Origin: Flavobacteriaceae bacterium
Lineage (GTDB): Bacteria > Bacteroidota > Bacteroidia > Flavobacteriales > Flavobacteriaceae
DNA: 55,775 nt
Assembly: GCA_015494075.1 (NCBI GenBank)
Contig: WGBX01000130.1
Location: forward strand, 1 to 55,775
Direction: 5' to 3'
This document shows positions 8,357 to 17,294 of the stretch, in pieces. Under the pieces are notes generated by a model. It was given only the letters and a program-made list of their open reading frames with translations, did no database searches and was not told the origin of the DNA. Within the stretch, counting starts at the first letter, position 1. Each line of letters begins with the position of its first letter. The translations under genes were made by a program, and so were the position numbers.

Positions 8357-9559
8357 TTATGCGGTTTCTTTTAAGACTTCTTGTACTTTATCGGCAGCTT
8401 CTTGAAATTCAGTTACAAAATGAACCGGAATACCTGATTTTTCTATCAATTCTTTGGCTTTGTCAGCATTGGTACCTTGTAAACGGACAATAATAGGAAC
8501 ATGAATTTCGCCTTTCATGTTATTATAAGCATCTACTACACCTTGTGCGACACGATCGGCTCGTACTATACCACCGAAAATATTGACTAAAATAGCTTTT
8601 ACTTTAGGGTCTTTTAAGATAATACGGAAGCCTTTTTCAACTCGTTCAGCATCGGCAGTACCACCTACATCAAGAAAATTGGCTGGTTCGCCACCTGCTT
8701 GCTTGATCAAATCCATAGTAGCCATGGCCAATCCGGCACCATTTACCATACAACCAACATTACCGTCTAAATCTACATAACTTAATCCGGCTTGTTTTGC
8801 TTCTACTTCAATGGGGTTTTCTTCTCTGGTGTCACGCATTTCAGCAATGTCTTTGTGTCTAAACAAGGCATTGTCATCAATTACAACTTTTGAGTCAACT
8901 GCTAATATTTTATTATCAGAGGTTTTTAATACCGGATTAATTTCAAATAAAGAAGCGTCGTTTTTGGTATAAGCATTGTATAAAGATTTAACAAATTTAA
9001 CCATTTCTTTATAGGCTTGACCGCTTAAACCTAAATTAAAGGCTATGCGACGGGCTTGAAAATCTTGTAATCCATGAGCCGGGTCAATCAATTCTATAAA
9101 AATTTTATCCGGTGTTTTTTCAGCCACTTCTTCAATATTCATACCGCCTTCGGGCGAATACATGATCATATTTTGGCCTTTGCCGCGGTTGAGCATTACA
9201 CTCATATAATACTCTTCGGGTTCTGTTTCACCAGGATAGTAAACATCTTCTGCAATTAATACCTGATTGACTTTTTTACCTTCCGGTGGTGTTTGAGGCG
9301 TCACCAATTGCATACCGATAATTTTAGAAGCCAGCTCTTTTACTTCATCTAAATTTTTGGCTAGTTTTACACCGCCACCTTTGCCACGACCACCGGCATG
9401 AACTTGTGCTTTCACAACATACCATTTGGTACCGGTTTCTTCTGTGAGTTTTTTGGCGGCTTCAACAGCCTTTTCAGGAGTGTCGGCGACGATACCGCGT
9501 TGTACACGTACGCCCGATTTGCTTAATATTTCTTTACCTTGATATTCGTGTAGGTTCAT
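8357..9559 (-). CDS. sucC: Succinyl-CoA ligase (ADP-forming), beta subunit
   Basis: 400 aa, full length. The start MNLHEYQGKEILSKSGVRVQRG and the ATP-grasp features VKAQVHAGGRGKGGGVKLA, FEINPVL and VDSKVVIDDNA are diagnostic. The C-terminal CoA-ligase domain shows GNVGCMVNGAGLAMATMD, NFLDVGGTA and NIFGGIVR. With SucD (not in this window) it makes ATP from succinyl-CoA in the TCA cycle. A TACATTTG box upstream and a hairpin downstream suggest monocistronic transcription. Confidence 0.97.
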   Translation of the reverse strand: MNLHEYQGKEILSKSGVRVQRGIVADTPEKAVEAAKKLTEETGTKWYVVKAQVHAGGRGKGGGVKLAKNLDEVKELASKIIGMQLVTPQTPPEGKKVNQVLIAEDVYYPGETEPEEYYMSVMLNRGKGQNMIMYSPEGGMNIEEVAEKTPDKIFIELIDPAHGLQDFQARRIAFNLGLSGQAYKEMVKFVKSLYNAYTKNDASLFEINPVLKTSDNKILAVDSKVVIDDNALFRHKDIAEMRDTREENPIEVEAKQAGLSYVDLDGNVGCMVNGAGLAMATMDLIKQAGGEPANFLDVGGTADAERVEKGFRIILKDPKVKAILVNIFGGIVRADRVAQGVVDAYNNMKGEIHVPIIVRLQGTNADKAKELIEKSGIPVHFVTEFQEAADKVQEVLKETA

Positions 9560-9602
9560 AATTTATAATTTTTCCGTTTTTGGTCTTATGATTGTATGAC
9601 AA

Positions 9603-9610
9603 CAAATGTA
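9603..9610 (-). promoter_or_regulatory. Possible -7 box for sucC
   Basis: TACATTTG on the minus strand matches TAnnTTTG and lies in the 82-nt gap between tpiA and sucC, 43 nt before the sucC ATG. No clear -33 element is seen. Confidence 0.4.
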
Positions 9611-9641
9611 ATAATTTGTTTTGAAATGGAGCTGATAAAAA

Positions 9642-10400
9642 TCAAGATTTTGCAGCTGTTACAATCGCATTAAAGTCTTCGGCATTTAAAGAGGCACCTC
9701 CTATTAAACCACCGTCAACATCGGGTTGAGAGAATATCTCGGAGGCATTAGCGGGTTTGACACTACCGCCATATAAAATACGAACATGATTGGCCAAATC
9801 ACGACCATATTTTTGAGCGAGTGTTTCACGAATAAATCGGTGCATTTCTTGGGCTTGCTCCGGACTGGCAGTTTGACCGGTACCTATAGCCCAAACAGGT
9901 TCGTAAGCAATAACTATTTTTTTGTAGGCTTGTAAAGGCAAATCAAATAAAGCTTTTGATAGCTGATTTTTAACTACTTCAAAATGTCGGCCTTTTGTGC
10001 GGTCTTCTAATTGTTCGCCTACACAAAAAATATTAGTCATATTTTTTTCATAGGCTTTCTGTGCTTTTTTTTGTAAAACATCATCGGTTTCATTAAAATA
10101 AGCGCGTCGTTCACTATGTCCTAAAATAACTGTGTCAACTCCGATGGCTTTTAACATATCGGCTGAGATTTCGCCTGTATAAGCACCATGATCGGCAAAA
10201 TGCATGTTTTGAGCAGAGACAGCAATGGGAAAATCTTGTAAAAGTTCAACAGCCTTAGGCAGATTGACATAGGCCGGAGCAATAATAACTTCTACTGTTT
10301 TGTCTGGTTGGATATTATTTTTTAAGGCTTCAATTAAAGCCACGGCTTCCGGAAGGGTCTTATTCATTTTCCAGTTACCGGCTACTATTTTTGTTCTCAT
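9642..10400 (-). CDS. tpiA: Triose-phosphate isomerase
   Basis: 252 aa, full length. It interconverts dihydroxyacetone phosphate and glyceraldehyde-3-phosphate in glycolysis and gluconeogenesis. All catalytic landmarks are present: GNWKMNK (Lys), ILGHSERR (His), AYEPVWAIGTG (Glu) and the phosphate-binding ILYGGSVKPAN and GGLIGGASL. It ends an apparent operon M23 peptidase - GH3-like - DUF4286 - tpiA, 54 nt after DUF4286. Confidence 0.98.
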   Translation of the reverse strand: MRTKIVAGNWKMNKTLPEAVALIEALKNNIQPDKTVEVIIAPAYVNLPKAVELLQDFPIAVSAQNMHFADHGAYTGEISADMLKAIGVDTVILGHSERRAYFNETDDVLQKKAQKAYEKNMTNIFCVGEQLEDRTKGRHFEVVKNQLSKALFDLPLQAYKKIVIAYEPVWAIGTGQTASPEQAQEMHRFIRETLAQKYGRDLANHVRILYGGSVKPANASEIFSQPDVDGGLIGGASLNAEDFNAIVTAAKS

Positions 10401-10454
10401 ATTTTTTTATGTGCAATTTACTAAACTTTAAGAGATATTGGTGTCAAAAAATTA

Positions 10455-10787
10455 TTAAGATTGGCCGGTGATATGATGTTGTTGCTGATCAATTACAGCC
10501 AATTCTGTTGCAAAATAGACCATTTTGGGGCTGAATTTTAAATATAGTTGATGGAGAATAGGCGCTAATTCTTTTTCAATAAAACTTTTGAGATCAGCTT
10601 GATTTTCTGCCATAAATTGTATGGCATAGGATTGTCCTTGTGCTTCATCAACCATAATTTTACTGGTAACAGCTTGCCTGAGTAAACCGCTTTTAAGCAT
10701 TTTGGGAACAAAACTGTTTTGTATATAATCAAGCCAGGCTTTTTCAATGTCATGATCAACATTAAACGTAATATTGTAAATATACAT
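10455..10787 (-). CDS. DUF4286 family protein
   Basis: 110 aa, cytoplasmic, no signal or membrane segment. MYIYNITFNVDHDIEKAWLDYIQ, followed by YAIQFMAENQADLKSFIEKELAP and KFSPKMVYFATELAVI, matches the small DUF4286 family common in Bacteroidota. The fold looks like a ferredoxin-like alpha/beta domain, but that is a guess. It lies 5 nt after the GH3-like gene and 54 nt before tpiA, so it is co-transcribed. Function unknown. Confidence 0.85.
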   Translation of the reverse strand: MYIYNITFNVDHDIEKAWLDYIQNSFVPKMLKSGLLRQAVTSKIMVDEAQGQSYAIQFMAENQADLKSFIEKELAPILHQLYLKFSPKMVYFATELAVIDQQQHHITGQS

Positions 10788-10792
10788 AGTGT

Positions 10793-12301
10793 CTATTTTG
10801 ATGAGTCTATTAAATTCATTTGATATAAAGTATCTGCAATTTTTCTGTTATCTGATAAATGTGGCATTTTATTTTGGCCACCTAGTTTACCGATACTTTT
10901 CATATATTGATCAAATCCACCTTTTTTTACCGGAGTAATAACAGCAGACCGTAAAATCTTTCCTTGAATTAAGTCTTTATAATAGGGATTTTGATTTTGC
11001 ATTGCTATTTCAATAGATTTAGCAAAGTTTGATAAATTTTTGGGCGTCGAATCAAACTCAACTAACCATTCATGATACGGCAAACCTTCAACCGGATTAA
11101 TTTGCGGAGCTACAGTAAATTCATTCAGATTTATACCGGTTTTTTCTTGAGCTTTTTTTATGGCAGTTTCCACTTCTTTGGCAATAACATGCTCACCAAA
11201 TGCCGAAATAAAATGTTTAATACGGCCGGTTACTTTTAAACGGTAAGGTGCTATCGAGGTAAACATAACTGTATCACCGATAATATAACCCCATAAGCCG
11301 GCATTGGTGTTCAAAATCAAGGCATACGGCACATTCGGTTTGACTTCTGCCAGCGATAAACGTGTAGGGTGTTCATCAAAAATTTCATTAGCCGGAACAA
11401 ATTCATAAAACATACCATGCTGTGTCAATAACAATAAATCATCACGGTCGGGTTTATCCTGATAAGCAAAAAAACCTTCGGACGCCGGATATAATTCAAT
11501 ACTATCTACTTCTCTGCCGATAAGTTTATGAAATTTTTGCCGATAGGGTTCAAAATTAAGACCGCCGTAAACAAAAAGGTTAAAATTTGGAAAAAGCACA
11601 CCCACTTTTTGGCCTGTTTGTTCTATGAGATTTTCAAAATAGGTTTGTACCCACGAAGGAATACCACTGATAAGCCGCATATCCTCCTGTAAGGTTTCTT
11701 CTATTATCGCTTGCACTTTGGTTTCCCAATCTTCAATAATATTGGTTTTCCAGCTGGGCATTCTGTTTTTTTGTAAATAGCTAGGGACATAGTGGGCAGC
11801 TATGCCGGACAAACGGCCGGTTTTAATACCACCGACTTTAGATAAAACAGGACTTCCTTGTAAAAATATCATTTTACCATCTACAAAATTTGAGCGGCCG
11901 GTTTCATAAATGTAATGTAACAATGCATGCTTGGCACCAATGATATGATAAGGCATTGACTCACGACTAATAGGAATGTATTTGGTGCCGGAAGTAGTGC
12001 CAGAAGTCTTGGCAAAATATAAAGGACGCCCTTTCCATAAGACATTATAGGCACCATTAATGATACGGTCTATATAAGGTTTGAGTTGCTCATAATTTCG
12101 TAAAGGCACTTTTTTTTTAAAATCTTCGTAATCTGTAATAGATTTAAAATTATGATCTTGACCAAATTGTGTATGAGCGGCTTTACTTAAAAGTTGCCTG
12201 AAGGTAGCTTGTTGGGCAGCTAGTGGATTTTGTATCCATTTTTGATTTTTTTTTACAATATAATGTGCATAAATTTTGGCTAATGTAGTTTTGATCCCCA
12301 T
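10793..12301 (-). CDS. GH3 auxin-responsive promoter family protein (acyl-adenylate-forming)
   Basis: 502 aa. FAKTSGTTSGTKYIPISRESMP is the ATP/AMP-binding P-loop of GH3-type acyl-acid amido synthetases and related adenylate-forming enzymes. Other family landmarks are LYPASEGFFAYQD, YALILNTNAGLWGYIIGDTVMF, RLKVTGRIKHFISAFGEHV and the C-terminal HEWLVEFD. Plant GH3 enzymes join amino acids to hormones; bacterial homologues are common in Bacteroidota and their substrate is generally unknown. It follows the M23 peptidase gene by 3 nt and precedes DUF4286 by 5 nt. Confidence 0.9.
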   Translation of the reverse strand: MGIKTTLAKIYAHYIVKKNQKWIQNPLAAQQATFRQLLSKAAHTQFGQDHNFKSITDYEDFKKKVPLRNYEQLKPYIDRIINGAYNVLWKGRPLYFAKTSGTTSGTKYIPISRESMPYHIIGAKHALLHYIYETGRSNFVDGKMIFLQGSPVLSKVGGIKTGRLSGIAAHYVPSYLQKNRMPSWKTNIIEDWETKVQAIIEETLQEDMRLISGIPSWVQTYFENLIEQTGQKVGVLFPNFNLFVYGGLNFEPYRQKFHKLIGREVDSIELYPASEGFFAYQDKPDRDDLLLLTQHGMFYEFVPANEIFDEHPTRLSLAEVKPNVPYALILNTNAGLWGYIIGDTVMFTSIAPYRLKVTGRIKHFISAFGEHVIAKEVETAIKKAQEKTGINLNEFTVAPQINPVEGLPYHEWLVEFDSTPKNLSNFAKSIEIAMQNQNPYYKDLIQGKILRSAVITPVKKGGFDQYMKSIGKLGGQNKMPHLSDNRKIADTLYQMNLIDSSK

Positions 12302-12304
12302 AAT

Positions 12305-13168
12305 TTATTTTTTAAAATTGATAAAATCTTGAGGATTTACAGGCGTGTCTTTAATCCATAATTCAAAATGTAAATGAGGTCCGGTAGTTTGTTCTCCTGT
12401 ATTGCCCGAAAGAGCAATAACTTCACCTTGCTGGACAATATCGCCTGTATGGCGCAACAATTTTTTATTGTGCTTATAGATAGAGACAACATTATAAGGG
12501 TGTGAAATGATAAGTGTATTGCCGGTAGCTGCTGACCAATCGGAAAAAATAACGCGGCCTTTTGCAATACTTTTAATAGGTGTATTTTGAGGCAAAGCAA
12601 TATCTATAGCATAATGTTTTTTTTCAGGATTAAAGCCATTAACCACAATACCTTTAACAGGTGCTATAAAATTATAAGATAATGTGTTATTTTGTTTGTT
12701 GACCATAAAGCGTTCACGTTCTTCAACTTCTTTTCGTAATAAAGAGTCTACTTTTCCCGGAGCGAGTTTTAAGGTATCAGGATTGATACTTTTTAAAGCA
12801 TAATTTTTATTAAAGTCTTCCATACTTATTTCATTATTTAAGACTTTTCTCAATTGATCGACATAGTAAGTGTTGATTCGTAAAGCTTTTTCAAGTGAAT
12901 CGGTTTTGATTTGTAAATGCACAGCTTTTTTTCGCAATCCGGGGGCTATGTACCCGGGAATGTAAGTCTTTATAGGTGTAAAGGCAATAAGTATAGTGGT
13001 AATTAAAATTAAAAAGAAAGCAAATAAGCCGGTGAAAACAAATACATTTAACCGGTTTAATTTAAAACTGAGTTTTTCATCATAGGTGTCATCATTGATA
13101 ATCAAAACCCGGTAATGATAAGTTAGTTTTTTAAGAAAACTGGATGTTTTTTTTTGTGATCTCGCCAT
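12305..13168 (-). CDS. M23 family (LytM-type) metallopeptidase, membrane-anchored
   Basis: 287 aa. A cytoplasmic head of about 40 residues is followed by one membrane span (VFTGLFAFFLILITTILIAF), a coiled-coil-like stretch (LQIKTDSLEKAL) and a C-terminal LytM domain with KKHYAIDIALP (HxxxD), SHPYNVVSIYKHNKKLL and GPHLHFELW (HxH). All zinc ligands appear present, so it is probably an active peptidoglycan endopeptidase in the periplasm. It is the first gene of the M23-GH3-DUF4286-tpiA group and starts downstream of the rplY terminator. Confidence 0.93.
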   Translation of the reverse strand: MARSQKKTSSFLKKLTYHYRVLIINDDTYDEKLSFKLNRLNVFVFTGLFAFFLILITTILIAFTPIKTYIPGYIAPGLRKKAVHLQIKTDSLEKALRINTYYVDQLRKVLNNEISMEDFNKNYALKSINPDTLKLAPGKVDSLLRKEVEERERFMVNKQNNTLSYNFIAPVKGIVVNGFNPEKKHYAIDIALPQNTPIKSIAKGRVIFSDWSAATGNTLIISHPYNVVSIYKHNKKLLRHTGDIVQQGEVIALSGNTGEQTTGPHLHFELWIKDTPVNPQDFINFKK

Positions 13169-13220
13169 GGAAAATATTTTTGTAAAAGTACAAAAGTTTT
13201 ATGGCTTTTAAAATAAAAAA

Positions 13221-13241
13221 AGGCTGTCAGTAAGACAGCCT
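13221..13241 (-). terminator. Intrinsic terminator after prs-rplY
   Basis: AGGCTGTC and GACAGCCT form a stem with a 5-nt loop. On the minus strand it is followed by TTTTTTT. It sits 27 nt after the rplY stop. Confidence 0.85.
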
Positions 13242-13267
13242 CTTGGTTTTGTTTTTGTAAGCATATT

Positions 13268-13858
13268 TTATTCTTGTGCAGCAGCTTTGGCTTCTTGGGC
13301 TGCTTTCATAGCTGCTCTTGACATCTTCACTTGTACAACGACTACATTGTCAGGGTGCATTAATTTATATTTATCATTTCTTAATTCGGAAACATAAACT
13401 TTATTACCAATGTCTAATTTACTGATATCTACAACAACAGCATCGGGTAAGTTAGCCGGAATCGCTTTAACTTTTAATTTTTTCATAGTTAAACTTAAAG
13501 ATCCCCCTTTGATAATACCCGGTGCTACACCTGTTGTTTTAACCGGTACCGTAACGGTAACTTCTTTGTCGGGAAACAAGCGGTAGAAATCAACGTGTAA
13601 AATTTTATCCGTAACAGGATGAAATTGAATGTCTTGCATAATGGCATTATGCTTACTGCCATCTTCCAATTCAATCATAACGGTATGCGTTTCGGGGGTG
13701 TACACCAAGTTTTTAAATGCACGTTCGTCTGCTGAAAAATGCAAGGGTTCGCCACCTCCGTATAAAACGCAAGGGACACGTCCAGCATTACGTAGGGCTT
13801 TTGTGGCTTTTTTGCCCACGCTTTCTCTTTTTGAGCCTTTAATTGTTAATGATTTCAT
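13268..13858 (-). CDS. rplY: 50S ribosomal protein L25 (general stress protein Ctc)
   Basis: 196 aa, the long Ctc-type L25. The N-terminal 5S rRNA-binding domain shows [33 protein letters not shown] and ILHVDFYRL; the C-terminal beta domain shows [18 protein letters not shown] and a basic/Ala-rich tail ([18 protein letters not shown]). It lies 39 nt after prs, the conserved prs-ctc pair, and ends at a strong terminator. Confidence 0.96.
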   Translation of the reverse strand: MKSLTIKGSKRESVGKKATKALRNAGRVPCVLYGGGEPLHFSADERAFKNLVYTPETHTVMIELEDGSKHNAIMQDIQFHPVTDKILHVDFYRLFPDKEVTVTVPVKTTGVAPGIIKGGSLSLTMKKLKVKAIPANLPDAVVVDISKLDIGNKVYVSELRNDKYKLMHPDNVVVVQVKMSRAAMKAAQEAKAAAQE

Positions 13859-13897
13859 TACTTTTAGTTTTTATTAATTAATATTTTGTTTGATCAG

Positions 13898-14842
13898 TTA
13901 CATTATAAATTTAGAACTGATTGATTTATGCACATGTACATTACGCATGACATCTGCAAATAGAGGCGCGCAAGTTAGCACTTTTATTTTTTTTGACAAA
14001 ATTTTTCTAGGAATAGAGTCCGTTACAACCAATTCTTCTATTTCTGAATTGGCAATACGTTCTTGAGCATTATCTGATAATAAAGCATGTGTGCAAACAG
14101 CTCTTATACTTTTGGCGCCATTTTCTTTCATTAAAGAGGCCGCTTTGACCAACGTGCCTCCTGTGTCAATAATATCATCAACCAAAACAACATTTTTACC
14201 TTCAACATCTCCTATTAATTCCATGCTGCCGATTATATTGGCTTTTTTTCTCTGTTTATAACATATAACAACATCGCTTTTTAAAAATTTAGAATAAGCA
14301 TAGGCTCTTTTAGAACCGCCCATATCCGGTGAAGCAATAACCAAATTATCTAACTTTAGATTTTGAATATAAGGTACAAAAATTGTACTTGAGTACAAAT
14401 GGTCTACCGGAATTTCAAAAAAACCTTGAATTGGATCGGCATGTAAGTCCATTGTAATTACGCGTGAGGCACCTGCCGCCTCCAACATATTAGCGACTAA
14501 TTTAGCGGCAATAGGAACACGAGGTTCATCTTTGCGCTCTTGGCGAGCCCATCCGAAATAAGGAATAACAACATCAATATATTCGGCAGAGGCACGTTTA
14601 GCAGCGTCAATCATTAATAAAATTTCCATTAAATTGTCTGATGGTGCAAATGTAGAGCCGATAATAAACACGCGCTTTCCTCTTATAGATTCTTGAAAAG
14701 AAGGTTTAAATTCACCATCTTTAAATTTTTGCAATTCGACTTGGCCAAGTGGCATGCCAAAAGAGTCTGCTATTTTTTTTGCTAAATCACGGCTTTGAGA
14801 ACTGGCAAAAATTTTTGCTTCTTTGATTTTTTTTGAAGACAT
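13898..14842 (-). CDS. prs: Ribose-phosphate pyrophosphokinase (PRPP synthetase)
   Basis: The ORF track starts at 14998, but the conserved protein begins MSSKKIKEAKIFASSQSRDLAKKIADSFG at ATG 14842, giving 314 aa, the usual size. It makes PRPP from ribose-5-phosphate and ATP for nucleotide, His and Trp synthesis. The family segments are present: FKDGEFKPSFQESIRGKRVFII, PYFGWARQERKDEPRVPIAAKLVANML, the pyrophosphate-binding TMDLHADPIQGFF and the PRPP loop VVLVDDIIDTGGTL. A TATCTTTG -7 box lies 22 nt upstream of this start, so the longer ORF would begin before the promoter. Confidence 0.97.
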   Translation of the reverse strand: MSSKKIKEAKIFASSQSRDLAKKIADSFGMPLGQVELQKFKDGEFKPSFQESIRGKRVFIIGSTFAPSDNLMEILLMIDAAKRASAEYIDVVIPYFGWARQERKDEPRVPIAAKLVANMLEAAGASRVITMDLHADPIQGFFEIPVDHLYSSTIFVPYIQNLKLDNLVIASPDMGGSKRAYAYSKFLKSDVVICYKQRKKANIIGSMELIGDVEGKNVVLVDDIIDTGGTLVKAASLMKENGAKSIRAVCTHALLSDNAQERIANSEIEELVVTDSIPRKILSKKIKVLTCAPLFADVMRNVHVHKSISSKFIM

Positions 14843-14864
14843 CTCGATTATTTTGTTTCTATGA

Positions 14865-14872
14865 CAAAGATA
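14865..14872 (-). promoter_or_regulatory. -7 promoter box for prs
   Basis: TATCTTTG on the minus strand lies 22 nt before the chosen prs ATG and decides the start against the longer upstream reading. Confidence 0.5.
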
Positions 14873-14959
14873 ATTTATTTTGATGGGTATTAAAATTTTC
14901 ATCTGAAAAACTTTATAAAATATTATGATATAAGATGCTTTAAGTATAAAAAATAATAA

Positions 14960-14967
14960 TAAATTTG
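14960..14967 (+). promoter_or_regulatory. Possible -7 box for oxyR
   Basis: TAAATTTG matches TAnnTTTG and lies 18 nt before the oxyR ATG at 14986, facing away from prs. No clear -33 element. Confidence 0.4.
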
Positions 14968-14985
14968 TTTTTAAACTTTTTATGT

Positions 14986-15927
14986 ATGACAATCGCACAA
15001 TTAAAGTATTTATTAGCTGTTGCCAAGTATCTTAATTTTACTAAAGCTTCACAACAATGTCATGTAACACAGCCAACATTGAGTATGCAAATACAAAAAC
15101 TCGAAGATGAGCTTGGTGTGATTATTTTTGATCGAAACAAAAAACCCATAAAGGTAACTGAAATTGGCAAAAAAATTATCGATCAAGCCAAAACTATTGT
15201 TAATGAAAGCGCCCGAATTAATGATTTGGTTCAACAGGAAAAAGGTTATATAGGAGGAGATTATAAATTGGGAATTATCCCCACAATAATCCCGACCTTA
15301 TTACCTATGTTTTTAAAGAATTTTATTAAAAAATATCCGGAAGTTCGTATAGAAATTGTTGAAATACCAACCCAACAGATGGTTGAACAAATTATGGAAG
15401 GAAAATTAGATGCGGGTATAGCAGCAACACCATTAGAAGAACCTCAAATTGTCGAAAAACCTTTGTTTTATGAACCTTTTGTGGGATTTATTCCAGAAAC
15501 ACACCGACTTTTTAAGAAAAAAGAATTAGATGAACAAGATTTAGATGTCAAAGATATTTTATTGTTAGACGAAGGTCATTGTTTTAGAGATAATATTTTA
15601 AATATTTGTCGCATGAAAACCGATGACGATCAGCCATTTTCGTTAAATATCGGTAATTTTGATGCTTTGATAAAACTCTCAAAGGACGGATTAGGAATGA
15701 CGCTTTTACCGTATCTGCAAACCGAAGATTTATGTCCTTCTGATAAAAAATATTTGCGAAATTTTAAAAAGCCTGAACCCGCAAGAGAAGTGAGTTTGAT
15801 ACATTCTAAAGACATCTTTAAAAAAAATATTACTGATGCTTTATACAAAACCATCAAGGGTATTGTCAAAGGTGCTATCGAATTTTATGATGTTAAAATT
15901 ATCAGCCCGCTTCCGGCCAAACATTAA
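14986..15927 (+). CDS. oxyR: Hydrogen peroxide-sensing LysR-type regulator OxyR
   Basis: I place the start at ATG 14986 (MTIAQLKYLLAVAKYLNFTKASQ), giving 313 aa; the listed start is an upstream TTG. The N-terminal winged helix matches LysR regulators (FTKASQQCHVTQPTLSMQIQKLEDELGV). The C-terminal domain carries GHCFRDNILNICRM, two cysteines nine residues apart exactly as the peroxide-sensing pair of E. coli OxyR. It probably activates peroxide defence genes, none of which is adjacent. dgt follows 17 nt later. Confidence 0.93.
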   Translation: MTIAQLKYLLAVAKYLNFTKASQQCHVTQPTLSMQIQKLEDELGVIIFDRNKKPIKVTEIGKKIIDQAKTIVNESARINDLVQQEKGYIGGDYKLGIIPTIIPTLLPMFLKNFIKKYPEVRIEIVEIPTQQMVEQIMEGKLDAGIAATPLEEPQIVEKPLFYEPFVGFIPETHRLFKKKELDEQDLDVKDILLLDEGHCFRDNILNICRMKTDDDQPFSLNIGNFDALIKLSKDGLGMTLLPYLQTEDLCPSDKKYLRNFKKPEPAREVSLIHSKDIFKKNITDALYKTIKGIVKGAIEFYDVKIISPLPAKH

Positions 15928-15944
15928 ACACTTACTTTTATTTT

Positions 15945-17294
15945 ATGGATTGGATTACTTATTTTGAACATGCCAAAGAGCGATTGTTTGATTATCAAAT
16001 AAAGGATGATGATGAACGATCGGTATTTCAAATGGATTATGATCGTATTGTATTCTCTTCTGCTTTCCGGCGTTTACAAAACAAAACGCAAGTATTGCCT
16101 TTCCCAAATTCCGATTATGTACGAAACAGGCTTACTCACAGTTTAGAAACAGCTTCAGTAGGACGTTCATTAGGTAATTTTGTGGGAGGTAGTATTTTAA
16201 ACAAATATCCTGATTTAAAAAAGAATGCAGGTATTTTACCAACGGATTTTGGGCATTTGGTCTCTGCAGCTTGTTTGACACACGATATTGGCAATCCACC
16301 TTTTGGGCATAGTGGCGAAGCAGCTATCAGCAATTTTTTTAAAAGTAATGCCGCTAAAGATTTAATAGAATCTCTGAGCGCTCAGCAAATAGCCGACTTG
16401 CAAAATTTTGAAGGTAATGCCTCCGGATTACGACTTATATCACATACCCCTGAAAAGCAATCGGCCATTAAAGGCGGCTTAAGACTTAGTTTAGGTACTT
16501 ATGCAACTTTTACCAAATATCCCAAAGAATCATTGCCTAATCGACGCAATGAAAAACAAGCCAGCTTAAAAAAATTTGGTATTTATCAATCGGAAATTGA
16601 GTTATTTGATAAGCAAATTGCTGCCAAATTAAATTTGATTCCTCAACACACCTCTGAGGGCAAAGCGTGGAAACGTTTTCCTTTAACATTTTTAGTTGAA
16701 GCAGCTGATGATATTTGTTATCATATAGTAGATTTTGAAGATGGTTATCATATGGGATATATAGACTTTAAAACTATTGAACAACATCTGTTAGACTTAA
16801 TAGATGATAAAAAATTTAAATGGAATCGCTATAAACAAATTTATCTACCAACAGAAAAAATAAACTACTTACGTAGTATTGCCATCAACCACTTGGTATA
16901 TATAGCCGGTCAAATTTTTATAGAAAACGAGTCAGATTTTGTCAATGGGCGATTAGATAAAGCTTTATTAGATTTGTTTCCACATAAATTAAAATCGAAT
17001 CTTGATAAAATTATTCAAATAAGTATAGATAGAATTTATCAGTCGGATACTGTACTCCGTATTGAAATGGCCGGAATGAAAGTTTTGCCGGATTTACTTC
17101 AAAAATTTGTTTCGGCAAACTTAGAACCTAAAAAACACAAACAGCTTTATAGACTTTTGCCTGAAATTTATCATGACGGAGCTAGTATATACGAAAAGAT
17201 TTTAAATGCAACAATGTATATTAGTAATATGACTGACCGGCAAGCGGTTGCCTTATATAAAAATTTGAATGGTGTAGAATTGGCAGGATATTAA
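15945..17294 (+). CDS. dgt: Deoxyguanosinetriphosphate triphosphohydrolase-like dNTPase
   Basis: 449 aa HD-domain enzyme releasing triphosphate from dNTPs. The N-terminus FQMDYDRIVFSSAFRRLQNKTQVLPF and the metal ligands RNRLTHSLETASVGRSLG (His) and CLTHDIGNPPFGHSGE (His-Asp) are typical, with EAADDICYHIVDFEDG supplying the later Asp. It follows oxyR by 17 nt and is probably co-transcribed. Its stop overlaps the convergent LOG-like gene's stop through a shared TTAA. Confidence 0.94.
   Translation: MDWITYFEHAKERLFDYQIKDDDERSVFQMDYDRIVFSSAFRRLQNKTQVLPFPNSDYVRNRLTHSLETASVGRSLGNFVGGSILNKYPDLKKNAGILPTDFGHLVSAACLTHDIGNPPFGHSGEAAISNFFKSNAAKDLIESLSAQQIADLQNFEGNASGLRLISHTPEKQSAIKGGLRLSLGTYATFTKYPKESLPNRRNEKQASLKKFGIYQSEIELFDKQIAAKLNLIPQHTSEGKAWKRFPLTFLVEAADDICYHIVDFEDGYHMGYIDFKTIEQHLLDLIDDKKFKWNRYKQIYLPTEKINYLRSIAINHLVYIAGQIFIENESDFVNGRLDKALLDLFPHKLKSNLDKIIQISIDRIYQSDTVLRIEMAGMKVLPDLLQKFVSANLEPKKHKQLYRLLPEIYHDGASIYEKILNATMYISNMTDRQAVALYKNLNGVELAGY

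Noticed and set aside
12337-12600. 87-aa ORF on the minus strand within the M23 peptidase gene
   Set aside because: Same-strand alternative frame of a gene with intact LytM motifs; no start context or motif of its own.
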